Below, piece after piece: positions 1 through 7,390 of a stretch of 33,793 nucleotides of DNA. The notes beneath the pieces are model-generated. The model was not told the DNA's origin. It saw nothing but the letters and a program-made list of their open reading frames with translations, and made no database searches. Positions within the stretch are counted from its first letter, which is position 1. Every line of letters starts with the position of its first letter. The DNA is from an uncultured Clostridia bacterium. Lineage in GTDB: Bacteria; Bacillota; Clostridia; TANB77; CAG-465. Made by a program: the position numbers and the translations under genes. The stretch is taken from the NCBI GenBank assembly GCA_944387385.1, contig CALXES010000016.1, forward strand, positions 1 to 33,793, given 5' to 3'.

Positions 1-3000
1 ATTAGTTCTACATCCCAGTTTCCTTCTTCATCATACTTTGCTACAAATTCATGTGGCTCTGTATTTAAATCATATATATCTGGTGCTTCAACTTCTGTAT
101 ATGTATATGTTTTTCCATCTTCAAATAGTGATACTGGTATATATCCTTTTCCTTCTTCATCTGTTATTGATCTTAATAACAACTCATCATTTTCATCTCT
201 TATTTCAAATACACAATTTGGTATTACTTCACCTGTAAAGATATCTGTTTTTGTAAGCATAGCTTCAACTATATCTTCTTCAATTAATGCTTGATATACC
301 ATTGTATCTTTGTTTGTATTATCTAATGTTACCTTTACTATCTCATCAGATAACTCATATCCTTGTGGTGCTTCTATTTCTTTTAAATAATATTCTCCTA
401 ATGGAATATTATTTAGTTCTACTAGTCCTGTATCATCCGTTACTATTACTGCTTCTTCAAATACTCCTGTTTCTTCATTTTTTATTCTTAATGCTTTTGT
501 ACAATCTTCATCTGTATATACACCATATTTTGCACCTGATACAAATTTTACCTCATTTTTCTCAAAATATTCTTTTATTTCTTCTTTTGTCATTCCTTTT
601 ATTTGATCTAGTATTGCTTGTACTTCTTCATCAAGTGTTGTTGTATCTATTTTATCTCCATTTAATATTATATTATCCATTGTTGTTGCTGAAAGTTTTA
701 CTAAAGTTATTGACGCACTCTCATAATCATTTGTAAAATCTGGTCCTTCTACTACTACAAATTCTTGATTTGAATTATCTGTATATTTTAATACAAAATC
801 TACAGTTTCTGTACTTATTGTATATGGATATGAAGCATAAAGTTCTTTTACATAGTATGTTCCCTCTGGTAAATCTATTGTACTTGTTACATCTCCATCT
901 TCATCTGTCCATATTAAATCTACTAGTGCATTATTTGGTATTACTTCTTCTCCTTTATAATTATTTATTATCTGTTTTGTATATACTCCAAATAATGCCT
1001 TTTTCTCTAATTTTTCTCCATTTGCATAATTAACATCTTCAAACAGTTTATTAAATGTTAATTGTAACTTTTGTCTATCATTACTTATATTTTCATTAAA
1101 TGTTACAGTCTCTTTATATTGATCTTTATTTTCTAGTACTACATTTCTTATTTCCTTATTAATTACTAAACCTTCTGATGTTTCATATTCTTCTATTCTA
1201 TATTCTCCAGGGAATAATTTTTCAGCAGTTGCATAACCTTCTGAATTAGTTGTTATATCTGCTACAACTTGCCCTTTTTTATACCTTAATATTCCATCTG
1301 GTGTATAAGTATCTTCTACAGCATATACTTTAAATTTAGCTCCTTCAATACCAACTTCTTTATATATAGGTGTAAATTTCTCTTCTGTTGTATCTTCTGA
1401 ATCACTTATTGGATATGTTATATTTTCACTATTTGTATCAACAAATCTTTCACCTGTCTTATATATTTCTAAATTAACTGTAAGTGGTGTGTCTTTTACA
1501 GGCACTTCTATAACTAAAGATCCTGTTGCAATACCACCTTCTGGATATACTGCGTCTTCTTCAAGACCAGTTGCTATTTTATCTACTACAACTTTATATC
1601 CACTTACTTTATCATTTCCTAAATCTTTTTCATCTTCTGGTATTCTTAAATCATCTTCTAGGTAGTATCCATCTGGTGCTTGTGTCTCATATACCACATA
1701 TTCTCCTGGCTGTAACTCTTGTGGTGTATAAAAATATCCATCTGCATTTGTTTCAAATTCTTCTATATATTCTCCTGATGGTGTTTCCATTAAACTTACC
1801 CATTTTGAATTTTTAACATCCCATATTTTAAATTTTGCGCCATCAAGTTTAACATTTTGTCCTGTTGTTTTATCTTTTTTTACAATTCTTAGCCATGCTG
1901 GTGTTGGCTCATCTGATACTATTCTATCTTCTATATCTTTTTCATTTACAATTTCTACTTTTTCAGCTTGTATAAAGAAATGATTATGTTCATCATCATC
2001 GTCTTCTTTTATTTCTGTTATTGTATATTTACCATATGGTATTGTATATGGATCATATTCTGCTAAATCCTCATTTCTAAATTCTGCATATCCATACTTA
2101 TTTACAGTTGCATCATAATATACTTGTCCGTCTGAAGAATCTAAAGTAAGTCTTAATACTGCTCCTGCTGCAGGAGACTCAACTGTTGAATCTGGATTAT
2201 CTTCGTATTTCATAACTCTTACTCTACCTAAATTTGGTATGTTAATAAGTTTCTCCAAAGATACAACAATAATATCTTCTCCTTGTTTTTTATTATCATA
2301 TGATGCAACATATACTTTATCCCTAAATGTTACATCTTCTCCTGGTACCATTGCATCAGGATTTATTCCTTCTGGGAATGTTGTTTCTTTTAAATAGTAT
2401 GTTCCTGTTCTCATTGTTCCTGATATTGCATATCCTGTATTATCTGTTGGTCCTATTATTACTGGATTTCCATTTTTATCTATATACTCTTGTGTTGCAT
2501 CTTCATCTAAATACACTGTAAAATATGCTCCTGATACTTTTGCATCTGTCTTTCCTACTGTTTCATCTAATAATACTTTATTTACAGCTATTTTCATTTC
2601 TTTAGATTCGTCAATTTTAGTATATTCATATGTATAATCATTTTCTGATACAAACACTTCAAAAGGCTCTATTGTATATGCCTCATCTGGTGTTATATAT
2701 TCTGTAACTGTATATGTTCCATATGGTATATTTTCTAATTTGCAAATTCCATCTTCTCCAGAAATTGTTGTTAAATATTCTTGTGAAGGATCACTTTTTA
2801 AAACAACTTTAAATTGTGCTCCTTTAAGATTTATTTCTGGATCATAATCTGTTTCACCTAATCTTTTTAATATCTTTAAATTTCCCTCTGTAATGTCATC
2901 AATTGCATCAAAAGTAACTAGCAATGTACCATCAGGTTGCTTTAAAGCATCATTTATATCTATTACATAAACCGTACTATTTAATAATGTTCCTGTTGGC

Positions 3001-4322
3001 TCAGTAATTTCTTTTGCATAAAATAATGTTCCTGGCAAATATCCAGTAGTTGCTTCTCCATTTACATCAGTTGTTATTGTTGTAACAAGATTTTTACATT
3101 CTCTATCTGAATAAAAACCATACACAGCTCCTTGAAGCTCTGAATCACCTTTATTTCCAGTAGTTGATGTTGTTGATTTTTTAACTTTTGCTTTCATACT
3201 TACAACTTCAATTGGTACAGAATTTCTAGTAATTGGTAAAGCTCCTTCAAATAATATCTGATTTGTTCCATTAGAATAAAATCTTGATACTTCAGGATTA
3301 TTTTTACCAAATCTTTCAATGATTATATCACCTTTAAAATATCCACTAAAATTGCTTGATACACTAATTACTAAATCATTTCCTTGTTTAGATACATTAA
3401 CTCCAGTTGGTAAATTTGATAAAGTCTTGTTAATATCATATTCTGCTAAATTAAATACTCCATTTGTATCAGTATATCTAATAGTTTCTCCTGGATATAT
3501 AATATTGTCAGTACCTGCAGTTTGTACAAAATTTGGCATTAAATTATCTTTAAAGTTTTCGTAATAATTTACTAACTCTATATATCTTTGTGCTGCTGTA
3601 TTAGTTAAATTTATATCCCAATATGATTCATACCATCCATCGTTAACTCCATCACCATCAGAATCAATATTATCACCATGAGGCTGTTTTAATATTCCTT
3701 TAGCAGAAAAAATACCATTATTATTAGTATCTGTATTCCAAGTACCATAATTCATATCTAAAAATCTATATCCATCTTCTCTTCTTGCAAGTGGAGTCTT
3801 AGGATCATGAGCCTGATTTTCTTGAAAAGCTGATGAATAACCTGTTGTTTGCGCCCAAACAAACCATTGTGTTGCAACAATTGCTGCATCTTCATTATAA
3901 TGATAAGTTTTCTCCCACATTGAAGCAATATTTAGTGATTTTCTTATTTTATCATTAAGATCATTATAATAATTTATAGATGTATTTTGTCCATCTCCCC
4001 ATGAATATGTTGATATCATATCACTAATTGATAAAGTGTTTATATTAAATTCTTGTAAATAGTATCTCTTTCCTTCTGCTGTAATTACCCTCTTTTGAAT
4101 ACAATAAGCTCTTCTTTGCTCACCAGTAGTGGTACTATTTAAGTAAAATTTATCTACACTCAAATAATTTTGATCAGCATAATCACCACATTCAAATCTA
4201 TAACCTGTATTTTGTCTTACAGGAGTAAGTATCCATTCTTCTGCCTTTACATTAGTTCCTAATGCAAAAAAGCAACAAAATACTAAGACTAAAATTATTC
4301 TTATTTTTTTAGTTATTTTCAT
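1..4322 (-). CDS. Large thioester-domain/CnaB-repeat surface adhesin (partial, C-terminus beyond left edge)
   Basis: The reading frame is open from an ATG at 4322 to the left edge, about 1,440 residues with no stop. An AGGAGAG ribosome binding site lies just upstream. Residues 1-27 are a Sec signal peptide (basic start, hydrophobic core, VKA end). Residues about 40-350 look like a TQXA/thioester adhesion domain: Cys74 in an AYCIQ context and Gln152 in ATQW could form the Cys-Gln thioester known from this family, which binds host surfaces covalently. At least nine SpaA/CnaB-type beta-sandwich modules follow, starting near residues 397, 501, 597, 720, 828, 994, 1107, 1262 and 1370. Each opens with a GAxFxVY-like strand and most close with a GxYxxxE strand; such modules often carry Lys-Asn isopeptide bonds. 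The sorting signal, probably LPxTG, would lie outside the window. Repeats use mostly A-ending codons. Family is secure; ligand unknown. Confidence 0.9.
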   Translation of the reverse strand, partial: MKITKKIRIILVLVFCCFFALGTNVKAEEWILTPVRQNTGYRFECGDYADQNYLSVDKFYLNSTTTGEQRRAYCIQKRVITAEGKRYYLQEFNINTLSISDMISTYSWGDGQNTSINYYNDLNDKIRKSLNIASMWEKTYHYNEDAAIVATQWFVWAQTTGYSSAFQENQAHDPKTPLARREDGYRFLDMNYGTWNTDTNNNGIFSAKGILKQPHGDNIDSDGDGVNDGWYESYWDINLTNTAAQRYIELVNYYENFKDNLMPNFVQTAGTDNIIYPGETIRYTDTNGVFNLAEYDINKTLSNLPTGVNVSKQGNDLVISVSSNFSGYFKGDIIIERFGKNNPEVSRFYSNGTNQILFEGALPITRNSVPIEVVSMKAKVKKSTTSTTGNKGDSELQGAVYGFYSDRECKNLVTTITTDVNGEATTGYLPGTLFYAKEITEPTGTLLNSTVYVIDINDALKQPDGTLLVTFDAIDDITEGNLKILKRLGETDYDPEINLKGAQFKVVLKSDPSQEYLTTISGEDGICKLENIPYGTYTVTEYITPDEAYTIEPFEVFVSENDYTYEYTKIDESKEMKIAVNKVLLDETVGKTDAKVSGAYFTVYLDEDATQEYIDKNGNPVIIGPTDNTGYAISGTMRTGTYYLKETTFPEGINPDAMVPGEDVTFRDKVYVASYDNKKQGEDIIVVSLEKLINIPNLGRVRVMKYEDNPDSTVESPAAGAVLRLTLDSSDGQVYYDATVNKYGYAEFRNEDLAEYDPYTIPYGKYTITEIKEDDDDEHNHFFIQAEKVEIVNEKDIEDRIVSDEPTPAWLRIVKKDKTTGQNVKLDGAKFKIWDVKNSKWVSLMETPSGEYIEEFETNADGYFYTPQELQPGEYVVYETQAPDGYYLEDDLRIPEDEKDLGNDKVSGYKVVVDKIATGLEEDAVYPEGGIATGSLVIEVPVKDTPLTVNLEIYKTGERFVDTNSENITYPISDSEDTTEEKFTPIYKEVGIEGAKFKVYAVEDTYTPDGILRYKKGQVVADITTNSEGYATAEKLFPGEYRIEEYETSEGLVINKEIRNVVLENKDQYKETVTFNENISNDRQKLQLTFNKLFEDVNYANGEKLEKKALFGVYTKQIINNYKGEEVIPNNALVDLIWTDEDGDVTSTIDLPEGTYYVKELYASYPYTISTETVDFVLKYTDNSNQEFVVVEGPDFTNDYESASITLVKLSATTMDNIILNGDKIDTTTLDEEVQAILDQIKGMTKEEIKEYFEKNEVKFVSGAKYGVYTDEDCTKALRIKNEETGVFEEAVIVTDDTGLVELNNIPLGEYYLKEIEAPQGYELSDEIVKVTLDNTNKDTMVYQALIEEDIVEAMLTKTDIFTGEVIPNCVFEIRDENDELLLRSITDEEGKGYIPVSLFEDGKTYTYTEVEAPDIYDLNTEPHEFVAKYDEEGNWDVEL

Positions 4323-4530
4323 ATATACTCTCCTCTCATAAAAAAAATAATAGTATAATAAATTACATTATATTTTTCTGTTTATTTAATTATATAATAA
4401 ACAATTTTTTTTGTCATTATTTATAGTTTTGCTGTGTAAATTTCAAGAAATTATATCATTTTTATATATATTATATTTCGTTTTTTTTGCATTAATATTT
4501 CAATAATATTGTTTTTTTACTTATATTCTA

Positions 4531-4568
4531 AAAAAATACTGCTAACACATTAATTTGTGTTAACAGTA
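4531..4568 (-). terminator. Rho-independent terminator of the Cys/Asn-rich gene
   Basis: A 12-base-pair stem (4537-4548 with 4557-4568, one G-T pair) with an 8-nt loop is followed on the minus strand by six T residues at 4536-4531. It begins seven bases after the stop of the Cys/Asn-rich gene and separates it from the adhesin transcript. Confidence 0.85.
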
Positions 4569-4574
4569 TAATAT

Positions 4575-4790
4575 TTAGCATTGATTAGAACAGTTACAAG
4601 AATCAGAACCATACCAATAATCATTTAACTGACTATTAGTACAACAGTTGCAACAACAATTATCTTGAGTATTGTTATTAATATTATTACAAATATCTCT
4701 TAAACAACACCAACAACAGCACCAAGATGAATTATTATTTCTATGACAGCAATTATTCCAATTATTGTTACGTCTATTACAGCAGCACAT
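4575..4790 (-). CDS. Small Cys/Asn-rich protein of unknown function
   Basis: This 71-residue protein has 19 Cys and 20 Asn, more than half of its length. Cys occurs as CC and CCC clusters (residues 2-4, 14-15, 24-26, 28-29, then two more clusters) separated by Asn runs. It has no signal peptide or membrane segment. It is very likely a real gene: an AAAGGAGG site sits seven bases before the ATG and a clean terminator follows the stop. Upstream, CATATAATA (4839-4831) contains a TATAAT but no good -35 box; it also fits the CATANNNTA -10 pattern of late sporulation sigma factors. An inverted repeat, AGTGT-N5-ACACT, lies at 4812-4826. I do not recognise a family. Cys-rich spore-surface proteins (CdeC type) or a metal-binding protein are possible comparisons, but composition alone supports them. 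Confidence 0.75.
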   Translation of the reverse strand: MCCCNRRNNNWNNCCHRNNNSSWCCCWCCLRDICNNINNNTQDNCCCNCCTNSQLNDYWYGSDSCNCSNQC

Positions 4791-4811
4791 AATATTCCTC
4801 CTTTATATATA

Positions 4812-4826
4812 AGTGTTTAATACACT
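4812..4826. promoter_or_regulatory. Candidate operator upstream of the Cys/Asn-rich gene
   Basis: A perfect AGTGT/ACACT inverted repeat with a 5-nt spacer lies between the -10-like CATATAATA (4831-4839) and the ribosome binding site of the small Cys-rich gene. Its position suits a repressor site or a short 5' hairpin. In such AT-rich DNA a 5-bp repeat can arise by chance. Confidence 0.25.
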
Positions 4827-4876
4827 AATATATTATATGAGCAGTTTATTTTTTTGCTACTGTTTGTCCCTTTAAT

Positions 4877-5470
4877 TTATACTATTTTCTTTACGCTTCT
4901 TCTTAGCATTTTTATTTGTTCTGTTTCATCAAAAACAGCTTTAATACTAGCTTTTAAAATATCATCATGATTTATTTCATACCAGTCTATCACATAACCA
5001 CAGTCAAAACAAATCTCACGAATAAGCTCACGAATTGTTCTTCCATTTCCTTCTCTAAAAGGATGTAGTACATTAAGTTCTGTCATAATATATGATAATC
5101 TTATAATAAAATCTTTAAATGGCATTTTCTTCATTTCTTCTATATTTATTTTTGAAAAAATTTGTTTTATATTATCTTCAATATATTCAAATTCAGAAAA
5201 TCTAAAATTTCCTTTAGTAATATTTTCTTGCCTATATTCTCCAGCAAAATAAAATATATCTTCAAATAAATATTTATGTATAAACTTTAATCTCTCTGGA
5301 GTATAATCCATTTTTAAAGTATGAGTACTAATAGTTGCAATTTTAAATGCAACCATTCTAGTTTCATACTCTTTTAATAGGTTTTCATCTTTTATACCAA
5401 GTTTATTTTTTAAGACATCTGTTCCCTTATACGTATATTTAGAATTAATTGCATCATACATTTTTGTCAT
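4877..5470 (-). CDS. Fic-domain enzyme (candidate toxin of a VbhT/VbhA-like pair)
   Basis: The 197-residue protein carries the full Fic motif HPFREGNGRTIR at residues 136-147. His136 is the catalytic base, and the Asn and Arg residues bind the nucleotide phosphates. The upstream DIFYFAGEYR stretch (71-80) is the usual conserved helix of the family. Fic enzymes mostly transfer AMP from ATP to a hydroxyl side chain of a target protein; the target here is unknown. The ATG at 5470 overlaps the end of the antitoxin gene (stop at 5454-5456). A second ATG at 5461 also overlaps it and gives a protein three residues shorter. No good ribosome site precedes either, so translation is probably coupled to the antitoxin. 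All motif residues are present, so the enzyme should be active when not inhibited. The pair is the last part of the rnjA-gltX transcription unit. Confidence 0.9.
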   Translation of the reverse strand: MTKMYDAINSKYTYKGTDVLKNKLGIKDENLLKEYETRMVAFKIATISTHTLKMDYTPERLKFIHKYLFEDIFYFAGEYRQENITKGNFRFSEFEYIEDNIKQIFSKINIEEMKKMPFKDFIIRLSYIMTELNVLHPFREGNGRTIRELIREICFDCGYVIDWYEINHDDILKASIKAVFDETEQIKMLRRSVKKIV

Positions 5471-5639
5471 TCATCTTAGATATTATATCTTTTTTAATAA
5501 TATCTATTCCTTCTTGTTCAGTTATTTGATTATCTAAAAATTGATTTATAAGAGAAACATCTTTATCTTGTAACTCAAAACCTTCCATTGCCATTGTAGC
5601 TTTTATATTTTCAATAAGCTTTTCATCATTTGTTAACAT
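5454..5639 (-). CDS. VbhA-like antitoxin for the Fic enzyme
   Basis: A 61-residue, mostly helical protein. Residues 15-20 read TMAMEG, matching the Fic inhibitory motif [S/T]xxxE[G/N]. In class I Fic systems (VbhA/VbhT) the Glu of this motif, here Glu19, enters the Fic active site from a separate antitoxin and blocks productive ATP binding. The second half (LINQFLDNQITEQEGIDI region) matches the usual layout of short antitoxins of this type. I chose the ATG at 5639 because AAAGGA lies ten bases upstream; the in-frame GTG at 5648 is too close to it. The gene starts 14 bases after the gltX stop and its end overlaps the fic start, the classic antitoxin-first order. The assignment rests on the motif plus the adjacent Fic gene. 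Confidence 0.85.
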   Translation of the reverse strand: MLTNDEKLIENIKATMAMEGFELQDKDVSLINQFLDNQITEQEGIDIIKKDIISKMNDKNV

Positions 5640-5653
5640 TAAAATCACATCCT

Positions 5654-7363
5654 TTATAATTTAGAGATTGTGTCTTCCATTCTAGCTAGAGTTATATCTT
5701 TACCTAATAATTGCATTATACTGTATATATCTGGTGTATTTTTTCTATTTGTAACAGCCATTCTTACAATTGAAGAAAAATCTGCAATACTTCCAATATA
5801 ATTTTCAGGATTTGCTTTATATTCTTTCATATTTATACAAAATCCTAATTTTTGTGCAACATCTTTCATTCTATCAAACCATTCATCTTTAGTATCATTT
5901 TCATTATATGCCTCTTTATATGCTTCAAGAGACTTCTTAATAACATCTAAAGTTAATGTATTTTTTTCTTCAGGTAATGTCTTTATTAAATAACCTTGTT
6001 CTTTAAGTTCATTTAAATAATTATCTTTAAAGAAATATCTAAATGTTGGCTCAACATCTTCCCATTTATATATATCTTTTCTAATTTTTGTTGCATTATC
6101 TCTTTCAAGTCCAAAAACTTTCTTAGCATAATCTAAATCTTTATTTAATAAGTCATAAAATTCCTTATTATATTCTTTAGACCATTCAAGTACATTTCTT
6201 AATACTTCTTCACTATTCATTTTTGCAATAGCCTCTTTAGATAGATCATTTAATTTAGGGATATCTAAAAGAGAACCAGCACTGCTCATTTTATTAAGTT
6301 TAAATTCAAAATCTTTATATGATTTATCTTTATTCTTAGATTTCCACATTTCAAAATCTGAATTTAAAATAGTCATTAAATAATCATTAAGTCCTTCTAC
6401 TGGATATCCTGCAGATATGAAATATGATACAGCAGCAACTTTATCTTTTCTTTTAGATAATTTTCTTTTTGAATCTCCATCTTTAATCATAATAGTTGGA
6501 GTATGAATATAGTGTGGTGCTTTAAAGCCCATAGCATCAAATAATTGTAAATGCTTTGGAACAGATGGAAGCCATTCTTCTGCGCGAACTACATGTGTTG
6601 TACGCATAAAATGATCGTCACAAATATGTGCAAAATGATAAGTTGGAAGCCCATCTGATTTAATGATAACTATATCTTCATCATTATCTGCCATTTCAAT
6701 TTTACCTCTTGCATCATCTATAAAACTAATTTTTTTAAGATGTGACCCATTTGATCTAAACCTTAAGATGAATTTTTCGCCATTTTTAACTCTTTCTATT
6801 GATTCATCTATAGAAATATTTCTACATTTTGCATAAATTCCATAATACCCAGGTATTACCTTATTTGCTACTTGTGCATCATGTGTTTTTTGTAGCATTT
6901 CTTGTGTGCAAAAACAAGGATAAGCTCTACCAATTTCAATCAAATGCTTAGCACATATTCTATAAATATCTCTTCTTTTAGATTGAGTATATGGTCCATA
7001 GTGTCCAACTTCTTTATCTTTTCCAACTACTCCTTCATCTGGCATAAGATCAAAATGTTTAAGACCTGCAATAATTTCATCTACTGCGCCCTCTACTTCT
7101 CTCTTTTGATCTGTATCTTCTACTCTAACATAAAAAACTCCTTCACTTTGAGTAGCCAACTTTTTATTTACCATTGCTTGAAATAAAGTACCTGTATGCA
7201 TCATTCCTGTAGGTGATGGCCCAATTCTTACAACTTTAGCATCAGCTTTTAAATTTCTTTCTGGATATTTTATTTCTAAATCATCTACTGTTTCATCTAC
7301 ATCTGGGAATATTAAATATGCTAGTTCATAGCATTTTCTCTCGTATTCTCTATCCATTTCCAT
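5654..7363 (-). CDS. gltX: Glutamate-tRNA ligase (GluRS)
   Basis: This cytoplasmic class I aminoacyl-tRNA synthetase charges tRNA-Glu. The 569-residue protein has the HIGH-type signature in RIGPSPTGMMHTG (residues 47-58) and the KMSKS-type loop as KLSKRK (301-306). Between them lie family blocks such as RVEDTD and GLPTYHFAHICDD. The C-terminal 230 residues form the helical anticodon-binding part. It is longer than the usual 470-490 residues: about 45 extra residues precede the catalytic domain, and the C-terminal part is also enlarged. The ATG at 7363 has AAGGAG eight bases upstream. It begins 27 bases after rnjA and is followed 14 bases on by the antitoxin gene, so all four genes probably share one transcript. 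Whether it also mischarges tRNA-Gln cannot be read from the sequence. Confidence 0.97.
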   Translation of the reverse strand: MEMDREYERKCYELAYLIFPDVDETVDDLEIKYPERNLKADAKVVRIGPSPTGMMHTGTLFQAMVNKKLATQSEGVFYVRVEDTDQKREVEGAVDEIIAGLKHFDLMPDEGVVGKDKEVGHYGPYTQSKRRDIYRICAKHLIEIGRAYPCFCTQEMLQKTHDAQVANKVIPGYYGIYAKCRNISIDESIERVKNGEKFILRFRSNGSHLKKISFIDDARGKIEMADNDEDIVIIKSDGLPTYHFAHICDDHFMRTTHVVRAEEWLPSVPKHLQLFDAMGFKAPHYIHTPTIMIKDGDSKRKLSKRKDKVAAVSYFISAGYPVEGLNDYLMTILNSDFEMWKSKNKDKSYKDFEFKLNKMSSAGSLLDIPKLNDLSKEAIAKMNSEEVLRNVLEWSKEYNKEFYDLLNKDLDYAKKVFGLERDNATKIRKDIYKWEDVEPTFRYFFKDNYLNELKEQGYLIKTLPEEKNTLTLDVIKKSLEAYKEAYNENDTKDEWFDRMKDVAQKLGFCINMKEYKANPENYIGSIADFSSIVRMAVTNRKNTPDIYSIMQLLGKDITLARMEDTISKL

Positions 7364-7390
7364 ATAAATAACTCCTTTTCCATATTATAA

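Noticed and set aside
1..3200. Periodic structure resembling a repeat array or CRISPR
   Set aside because: The periodicity is three bases from codon bias and about 100-140 residues from protein modules; no direct DNA repeats with spacers are seen.
38..3564. Several plus-strand open frames of 60-150 codons across the adhesin
   Set aside because: They are Leu-rich mirror frames of the A-ending codon bias in the minus-strand adhesin, lack ribosome sites, and overlap a continuous, domain-rich frame.
5454..5470. TGA read as Trp (Mycoplasma-type code)
   Set aside because: TGA ends the antitoxin exactly at the fic start, and Trp is encoded by TGG throughout.
6902..7186. 94-codon plus-strand frame antisense to gltX
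   Set aside because: Hydrophobic shadow of the conserved gltX catalytic domain without start signals.
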